Assembly: GCA_015487975.1 (NCBI GenBank)
Contig: WFOS01000050.1
Location: 1-64,000, forward strand
Length of the DNA stretch: 64,000 bases
Reading direction: 5' to 3'
DNA from: Ardenticatena sp.
GTDB taxonomy: Bacteria > Chloroflexota > Anaerolineae > Ardenticatenales > Ardenticatenaceae
The notes beneath the pieces are model-generated. The model saw nothing but the letters and a program-made list of their open reading frames with translations. It was not told the DNA's origin and did not search any database. A program made the position numbers and the translations under genes. Below are positions 58,481 through 64,000 of the stretch, in pieces (the first letter of the stretch is position 1; each line of letters begins with the position of its first letter).

Positions 58481-58545
58481 AACAGCCCCCTTTTCTGCGC
58501 CCCGTTGTACACTTTCAGTTCGCCAATTTCGTTGTGGCAGATTGA

Positions 58546-59517
58546 TTACAGGAGAGCCAAAGCCACACCAATCATGCTGCTAAGCATGCTAATCAACCAG
58601 AAGCGCTGCACGACCTGCACTTCGCTCCACCCCAGCAGTTCAAAATGGTGATGCAACGGCGCCATCTTGAAGAGGCGTTTTCCCCCCGTCCAGCGGAAGT
58701 AGGCCACCTGCAAGATGACACTCAATGCTTCGCTCACAAACACAATGCCCACAATGGGCAAAAGCAACCATTGCCCCGTCATCAACGCCACTGTTCCCAG
58801 CGTAGCGCCCAGCGCCAAACTGCCAGTATCGCCCATGAAGAGCTCCGCCGGGTGGGCGTTGTACCAGAGAAAAGCCAAAATGGCGCCCGTCATCGAAAAA
58901 CAGAATGTGACCAGATGGGGCTGCCCCTGTTTGGCGGCGATCACCCCATATGCAGCAAAGTTGATGGCCGCAACGCCCCCCGCCAAGCCATCCAGCCCAT
59001 CTGTCAGGTTGACGGCGTTGGCGGTACCACTGATGATGAAAATCGCCACCGGAATGTAGAACACCCCAATCGGAATTTTTTCGGGTATCGTCGGAATCGC
59101 AATGGATTCCAGACGAAAGAGAACATGCAACACCAGTGCCGCCAACGTTGAAATCGCCAGCAGCCAGAGCATTTTATAGCGTGGTAAAATGCCTTCCTTG
59201 GGTTGCCCACGCATTTTCTGGCGCAGTTTGGTGTAATCATCCACCAAGCCCAAAAATCCCGTTGCCAGAATCACAAACAATGGCAACGCCAGCGATTGAT
59301 ATTGCGGCAAAATGAAGAGTGTACTGAAAATGACAACCGGCACGATAATCATGATGCCACCCATCGTGGGCGTTCCAACCTTGGTTTGGTGATGTGCCGG
59401 TCCTTCCAAGCGAATCGCTTCACCAATCTGGCGTTCGCGCAAGAAATTGATCAGCGGCCGCCCCCATATCACAGCAAACAGGAACGAGAGCGTGCCGAGT
59501 GTCAGCGAAAGGGACAT
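58546..59517 (-). CDS. mraY: Phospho-N-acetylmuramoyl-pentapeptide transferase
   Basis: Membrane enzyme forming lipid I from undecaprenyl phosphate and UDP-MurNAc-pentapeptide. At 323 residues, it has about ten helices and catalytic motifs TPTMGG, VDDYTKL, NAVNLTDGLDGLA, AELFMGDTGSLALG and the cytosolic LHHHFELLGW. Its ATG shares one base with the murF stop (TAATG). Confidence 0.96.
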   Translation of the reverse strand: MSLSLTLGTLSFLFAVIWGRPLINFLRERQIGEAIRLEGPAHHQTKVGTPTMGGIMIIVPVVIFSTLFILPQYQSLALPLFVILATGFLGLVDDYTKLRQKMRGQPKEGILPRYKMLWLLAISTLAALVLHVLFRLESIAIPTIPEKIPIGVFYIPVAIFIISGTANAVNLTDGLDGLAGGVAAINFAAYGVIAAKQGQPHLVTFCFSMTGAILAFLWYNAHPAELFMGDTGSLALGATLGTVALMTGQWLLLPIVGIVFVSEALSVILQVAYFRWTGGKRLFKMAPLHHHFELLGWSEVQVVQRFWLISMLSSMIGVALALL

Positions 59518-60959
59518 TAGTGTTCACCCCGTTCCTGGGGCGATACGGCGAGTGCATTGACGACTTCATCCAGCCGCATGCCCCGTGATGCTTTGACCAG
59601 CACCATATCGCCCGGCTGCAACATCTTTCGCAAACGTGCGATGGCTTCGTGGCTGTCTTCCACTTCGATGACGCGATCAGGCGCCATCCCAGCCGCGCGT
59701 GCCGCACCAGCAATCAGATGTGCCCGCGGTCCCACAGTCACCAACAGATCGGCCACTTCGGCGGCGCGAATGCCAACCAGTTCGTGCCCCTTTTGCTCGT
59801 AAGTCCCCAATTCCAACATGTCACCAAGGACTGCCACCTTGCGGCCATTCAGATCCGCCAGCAGATTCAGCGCCGCCAGCACACTGGGGGGACTGGCGTT
59901 GTAGGTGTCATCGATCAGCGTTGCGCCGTTGACGCCGGGCACAACCACAATGCGCAACCGCTCCATCTGGGCGAGTTTGCGCCATGCTCCGATGATCTCC
60001 GGCCAGGGCTGCCCTTCCAGCAATCCCACACTGGCTGCGGCCAGGGCGCCATGCACGCTATGACGTCCCAGCAAGGGCAACCGCGCAAAGATGGTTTCAT
60101 CGCCATAGTGAAAGCGGAAGGAGATCCCTTCCAGGCCATAGCTGACAATGTCGCTCGCCCACAAATCATTGTCGGGTGAAAGGCCATACGTGAAGACGCG
60201 ACAGTGGGCTGTTTCGCGCATGGCACGCACCCATTCATTGTCGCCATTGAGAATGGCGATGCCATCAGGCGGCAAGGCTTCCACCAGTTCGGCTTTGGCA
60301 GCAGCAATGGCTTCGATCGAGCCGAGCCGCTCGAGGTGTACCGGTTCCACATTGGTGACGATCCCCACCTGCGGGCGGGCAATTTCCGCCAGGCGGGCAA
60401 TCTCACCACGGCGCGTCATAGCCATTTCGAGCACAGCGCGTTCGGCGTCAAGCGGCATGGTGAGCAAGGTCAGCGGCAAGCCAATGTCGCTGTTGTAGTT
60501 GCCACGGCTTTTGAACGTGCGGAACCGTTGTGCCAGCACAGCCGCCGTCAGTTCTTTCACGGTGGTTTTGCCCACCGAGCCAGTAATGCCCACAACGCGT
60601 AAGGATGGGGTGGCACGCGAGCGCCACCACGCCGCCAGGTCTTGCACAGCACGCATGCTATCGTCCACCAAGAAGATGACAGGCGGCACCAAGGCTTCGA
60701 CCTGAGGTGCGGCGACCTTTACAATCGTGGCAGCCTCTGCTTCAGCAGGCAGGCGTTCGGCAATCACCACGGCTGCGCCATTCGCCAATGCTTCGCCGAT
60801 GAAGAGATGCCCATCAGTACGCTCACCCGGCACAGCCACAAATGCCGCGCCTTCACGCACCAGGCGACTATCGGCTACCCAGTCAAGCACGGGAGCTTCG
60901 CCCCCATGTGGTGGCGGCATACCTGTCAACCCCTGGTAGACTTCGGCAATCGTCGGCAT
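59517..60959 (-). CDS. murF: UDP-MurNAc-tripeptide-D-Ala-D-Ala ligase
   Basis: Adds D-Ala-D-Ala (made by Ddl) to the UDP-MurNAc-tripeptide. At 480 residues, it has the N-terminal substrate domain, the ATP loop GITGSVGKTTVKELT, ENNYNSDIGLPL-like GNYNSDIGLPLTLL, EMAMTRRGEI and DDTYNASPPS. The ATG at 60959 follows AGGAG. A longer open frame to 61085 overlaps ftsI and is not family-like. It stands directly after ftsI where murE is often found. Confidence 0.95.
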   Translation of the reverse strand: MPTIAEVYQGLTGMPPPHGGEAPVLDWVADSRLVREGAAFVAVPGERTDGHLFIGEALANGAAVVIAERLPAEAEAATIVKVAAPQVEALVPPVIFLVDDSMRAVQDLAAWWRSRATPSLRVVGITGSVGKTTVKELTAAVLAQRFRTFKSRGNYNSDIGLPLTLLTMPLDAERAVLEMAMTRRGEIARLAEIARPQVGIVTNVEPVHLERLGSIEAIAAAKAELVEALPPDGIAILNGDNEWVRAMRETAHCRVFTYGLSPDNDLWASDIVSYGLEGISFRFHYGDETIFARLPLLGRHSVHGALAAASVGLLEGQPWPEIIGAWRKLAQMERLRIVVVPGVNGATLIDDTYNASPPSVLAALNLLADLNGRKVAVLGDMLELGTYEQKGHELVGIRAAEVADLLVTVGPRAHLIAGAARAAGMAPDRVIEVEDSHEAIARLRKMLQPGDMVLVKASRGMRLDEVVNALAVSPQERGEH

Positions 60960-60982
60960 AGTGGCGTCAACTCCTGCAAGCC

Positions 60983-62761
60983 TCAACGTCGAGAAAGGCG
61001 TAATCGGTCGGGGGGGATGTTGAGATACGTCAACACACGGCGTGCCAGACGTTGGAACGTTGGCGCTGCACTCTGCGACCCCCACCGAAACTCGCCTTTG
61101 GGTTTGTCCAGCTTCACCAGAATAACAAACTGTGGGTCGTCCACGGGGGCATACCCAATGAAACTGGCGATGGTGTCTTCTTTGTGGTATCCCCCTGGGA
61201 TGGGCACCTGTGCCGTGCCGGTTTTGCCACCAATGCGGTAGCCGTCGATGAGTGCCGTGCGCGTTTCCAGTTCCACTGCATCGGCCAGCAAGGTTTGCAT
61301 GTAGTGCGCTGTGAAAGGACTGATGGGATGGCCATCCACCTGCGGCTCGAACTCCAAAATGCGCCCATGGTCTACCACAGCGCGAATCAGACGTGGGCGC
61401 ACCAAGTTGCCCCCGTTGATGACAGCAGCAAATGCCCGTACCATCTGAATCGGCGTGACGGCGATGCCCTGCCCAAACGCATTCGTGCCCAAATCGCTAG
61501 GATGCCACAGCCCATCGCCCGGCCGCTTGACGGTTCCAGCGGCTTCTTCGGGCATGCCAATGCCGGTTGGTTTGCCAAACCCAAACGCATCCACATACGC
61601 CAAAAACCGTTCAACGCCCAACTGGGTGTTGATCCATGCAGTGGCTGTGTTGAGTGAATAGCCCAAAATCTGGCGCAAATTGACGATCCCGCGGCCCTTT
61701 TCATCCCAGTTTTTGATGATGCGCCCCCCCACTTCGATGGCGCCGGTGTCGTTGAAGACCATGTCAGGCGCAATGGCTTCGGCATCCAATGCACTGGCAA
61801 CGGTAATCACCTTGAATGTGGAGCCTGGTTCGTACTGCTCCGAAATGGCCGGGTTGATGAACCGTTCAGAGGGGACGTTGGCATAGTTGTCGGGGTCGTA
61901 TGTCGGCCAGTTGGCCATCGCCAACACATCACCGCTTTTCGGGTCCAAGACGAGAATGGTACCGCTTTCCGCGCCATACAGTTCAATGGCAGCCTGCAAT
62001 TCCTGTTCCGCCATGAACTGGATAGTGCGGTCGATGGTCAGCACCAAATCAACACCATCGCGTGTCGGCATGAAGACGCGCGGCCCCAGTTTGACTTCTT
62101 CCGCCACAACGTCGCTCACCACACGACACGTCGGCGGCTCACACACAATCGCGCTCCCTTCCAGCCAATCGGCAAACGTGCGTTCGAGGCCATACCCCTG
62201 CCGATCAAGGTTGACAAAGCCCAGCACATGTGCAGCCAATGTCCCATTGGGATGGGAACGCAAAATCACCGGCTCGATGACGAAAGCCGGCGTTTCCATA
62301 TTTGCCAGTGTGTGCCCGACGGTATAGGGCGCCATACTGGCAATGCGCACATAGGGATCGTCACGAGTCAACAGCGTTTTCAATTCATCCTCCGAGCGCC
62401 CAATCAACGGCGCAATCTCGGCAGCCAATGCCTCCGGGTCGGATATCAGGTTCGGCGACACGCCGATGTTGTAGCGCGTCGTATCGATCGCCAGCAGATA
62501 GCCATTTCGGTCGCGGATGGTGCCACGCGGCGCCTGTTCGGCTGGCTGAACACGTGTCAGCGGGCGCATGGCGAGCACCGTGTCGCGTTCCAAAACCTGC
62601 CAGTAGAACAACCGCCACGCTAATACCGCAAAGACGCCAGCCATTACCGCAAGCATCACATAGATGCGGCGTTGCCGCGTGAGAACCAGCGCAGCCAGGC
62701 GCTCGCGGTCGGTTTCATCTGCATCACGTGATGGGCGGTGCCATCGTTCATACCGAAACAT
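60983..62761 (-). CDS. ftsI: Septal penicillin-binding protein FtsI/PBP2b-type transpeptidase
   Basis: Class B PBP that cross-links septal peptidoglycan, partner of FtsW. At 592 residues, one N-terminal helix (about 33-52) is followed by a pedestal domain (RGTIRDRNGYLLA) and the transpeptidase. The active-site motifs are SxxK in EPGSTFKVIT, SxN in YSLNTAT and KTG in GGKTGTAQ. No PASTA domains are present at the C-terminus. It lies between ftsL and murF. Confidence 0.95.
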   Translation of the reverse strand: MFRYERWHRPSRDADETDRERLAALVLTRQRRIYVMLAVMAGVFAVLAWRLFYWQVLERDTVLAMRPLTRVQPAEQAPRGTIRDRNGYLLAIDTTRYNIGVSPNLISDPEALAAEIAPLIGRSEDELKTLLTRDDPYVRIASMAPYTVGHTLANMETPAFVIEPVILRSHPNGTLAAHVLGFVNLDRQGYGLERTFADWLEGSAIVCEPPTCRVVSDVVAEEVKLGPRVFMPTRDGVDLVLTIDRTIQFMAEQELQAAIELYGAESGTILVLDPKSGDVLAMANWPTYDPDNYANVPSERFINPAISEQYEPGSTFKVITVASALDAEAIAPDMVFNDTGAIEVGGRIIKNWDEKGRGIVNLRQILGYSLNTATAWINTQLGVERFLAYVDAFGFGKPTGIGMPEEAAGTVKRPGDGLWHPSDLGTNAFGQGIAVTPIQMVRAFAAVINGGNLVRPRLIRAVVDHGRILEFEPQVDGHPISPFTAHYMQTLLADAVELETRTALIDGYRIGGKTGTAQVPIPGGYHKEDTIASFIGYAPVDDPQFVILVKLDKPKGEFRWGSQSAAPTFQRLARRVLTYLNIPPDRLRLSRR

Positions 62762-62793
62762 GCCGACGCTCTACACCACTGGTTGACGCGGAT

Positions 62794-63174
62794 TCATCGG
62801 GTTTGCCCATCTTCTGGCGCTGGCGTTTCGGGCTCGATCGAGAGATAGTCCGCCTCGTAGACGGGGACGTAGCCGTTTTCGCGGGCAAACTGCAATACAT
62901 GCGCCGGGCTTTCCAGTTCGGCGATTTCGCGTTCCAATTCGCGATTGGCTTCCTGCAATTGGATATATTCACGTTCCATCTTTTCGATGTCGAACTGTGT
63001 GATCGCCACCTGGCTGACCTGTGCCAGGTAGAGGAAGAGCAAAATACCGATGAGGACCAGCAACAACAACGCCCGCTGAGCAATCTCGCCCGAAAGCAAA
63101 TTCAAGCGGCGCACGGGGCGTGTACGTTGCACACGCCAGAACGATTCACGCATCAGACGGCTTTCAGATGCCAT
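62794..63174 (-). CDS. ftsL: FtsL-like division protein
   Basis: A 126-residue bitopic protein between rsmH and ftsI, the usual ftsL position. It has a basic cytosolic N-terminus, one helix at about 36-52 (LLLLVLIGILLFLYLAQ) and an extracytoplasmic coiled coil (about 58-92, IEKMEREYIQLQEANREL). A septum-formation-initiator-type end follows (ARENGYVPVYEADY). It could equally be called FtsB/DivIC-like; identity rests on layout and context. It would form a complex with FtsQ. Confidence 0.82.
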   Translation of the reverse strand: MASESRLMRESFWRVQRTRPVRRLNLLSGEIAQRALLLLVLIGILLFLYLAQVSQVAITQFDIEKMEREYIQLQEANRELEREIAELESPAHVLQFARENGYVPVYEADYLSIEPETPAPEDGQTR

Positions 63175-63185
63175 ACACCCTCACT

Positions 63186-64000
63186 TCACAGTTTTTCGAC
63201 AACTCGCAACTTGGCGCTCCGCGCACGCGGATTCCTTTCGACTTCGGCGGCGGTAGGCGTCATGGGCTTACGCGTGATCAGCCGCACTTGCGCCTTGTGC
63301 CCACATTCGCACACCAGAATATGAGGCGGGCACAGGCAATCAGTGGCTTCTTGTTTGAAAAAGTGCTTGACGATTCGGTCTTCCAGTGAGTGAAACGAGA
63401 TGACTGCCAGCCGTCCACCAGGGCGCAAAAGGGAGATTGCCTGTGGCAACACGTCTTCCAATGCGCCCAACTCATCATTGACGGCAATCCGCAACGCCTG
63501 AAACGTGCGCGTTGCCGGATGCCGGCGCTGCCCACGTCGTCGCCCCACTACTTTTTCGACGAGATCACCCAATTCACGCGCGGTTTGGATGGGACGCGCC
63601 GCTACGATGGCACGTGCAATACGGCGTGAATGGCGCTCCTCACCATAGCGGTAAATCAAATCAGCCAACTCATCCTCGGGCAAGGTGTTCACCAGGTCGG
63701 CGGCAGTGAGTCGTGCGTCGGGGTCGAGCCGCATATCAAGCGGTGCATCGGCGCGAAACGAAAGGCCTCGCGACGGATCATCGATTTGCAATGATGAGTA
63801 GCCGAGGTCAAGCAAAATGCCATCGACACCGACGAACCCATGTGCGTTGGCAACCTCGCGCAAAAAACGAAAATTGCGCCGCACCAGCACCACACGGTCA
63901 CCAAAGCGAGCCAAGCGCTGGGACGCAACGGCTAAGGCCGCCGGGTCCTGGTCGAGTCCAAGCAAACGTCCATCAGGCGCCGAACGTGCCAGGATTCCCT
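63186..64000 (-). CDS. rsmH: 16S rRNA m4C1402 methyltransferase (N-terminus outside window)
   Basis: SAM-dependent enzyme that N4-methylates C1402 of 16S rRNA; first known gene of dcw clusters (mraW). The visible 271 codons include [48 protein letters not shown] and [20 protein letters not shown]. The C-terminal Cys/His cluster is [14 protein letters not shown]. The frame stays open to the window edge; roughly 40 N-terminal residues, including the SAM-binding start, are missing. It ends 11 bp before ftsL. Confidence 0.95.
   Translation of the reverse strand, partial: GILARSAPDGRLLGLDQDPAALAVASQRLARFGDRVVLVRRNFRFLREVANAHGFVGVDGILLDLGYSSLQIDDPSRGLSFRADAPLDMRLDPDARLTAADLVNTLPEDELADLIYRYGEERHSRRIARAIVAARPIQTARELGDLVEKVVGRRRGQRRHPATRTFQALRIAVNDELGALEDVLPQAISLLRPGGRLAVISFHSLEDRIVKHFFKQEATDCLCPPHILVCECGHKAQVRLITRKPMTPTAAEVERNPRARSAKLRVVEKL

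Overview
This window is about 64 kb of moderately GC-rich bacterial chromosome. The gene content suggests a Chloroflexota member, possibly near Ardenticatenia/Anaerolineae. That placement is an inference from several traits: very large multi-GAF GGDEF proteins, a type 2 IPP isomerase, a single-domain arginine decarboxylase, CHAT/STAND proteins and lipoproteins with plain lipoboxes. No rRNA is present to confirm it. Most of the window is ordinary, densely packed chromosome. Operons are tight, with many ATGA stop/start overlaps, and several promoters of the TTGACA/TATAAT type are visible.

Layout, left to right. (1) 0.1-4.5 kb: tRNA-Leu(GAG); the galT-galK Leloir pair (minus) sitting just behind a strong terminator hairpin; a membrane protein; and an orphan molybdate-binding lipoprotein, ModA. 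(2) 4.5-10.8 kb (plus): an S1-domain protein overlapping ftsK, then a c-type cytochrome lipoprotein and an unusual fusion of a di-haem cytochrome c peroxidase (MauG-like) to a parallel beta-helix. (3) 10.8-13.2 kb: a decayed accessory island. It holds an IS630-type transposase remnant, an MntA/HepT module whose toxin has an in-frame stop, a RelE/ParE-type toxin with a frameshift next to an intact antitoxin, and a short dispersed repeat. (4) 13.4-16.5 kb: a zur-znuA-znuC-znuB metal-uptake operon with a tandem operator. (5) 16.7-25.5 kb: a MoaD-MoaE fusion (plus), and an operon of type 2 IPP isomerase, a YdiJ-like FAD/Fe-S dehydrogenase and a seven-helix multi-GAF diguanylate cyclase (minus). 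(6) 25.6-30.2 kb: gyrB with its terminator, then a coiled-coil membrane protein coupled to arginine decarboxylase.

(7) 30.2-36.9 kb is the most interesting region. It is a three-gene operon encoding a CHAT protease-SIR2-like fusion, a SIR2-like/STAND-NTPase/HEAT/transmembrane protein and a multi-domain lipoprotein. The architecture resembles NLR-like prokaryotic immune or cell-death modules. Both SIR2-like domains have lost the residues expected for NAD+ hydrolysis, so the likely effector is the CHAT protease or the membrane segment. (8) 37.0-46.0 kb: a PuuD-like amidotransferase, murI, a five-tRNA operon (Tyr, Lys, Arg, Leu, Val), a pentapeptide-repeat protein, a second multi-GAF diguanylate cyclase and a fused E1 alpha/beta 2-oxoacid dehydrogenase. 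(9) 46.0-64 kb: a GalE-like epimerase, then a long division and cell-wall (dcw) cluster on the minus strand. Its transcription order is rsmH-ftsL-ftsI-murF-mraY-murD-ftsW-murG-(membrane protein)-murC-(57-aa ORF)-murB-ddl-ftsQ-ftsA-ftsZ. murE is absent from the cluster, and two uncharacterised genes are embedded in it with overlapping start and stop codons.
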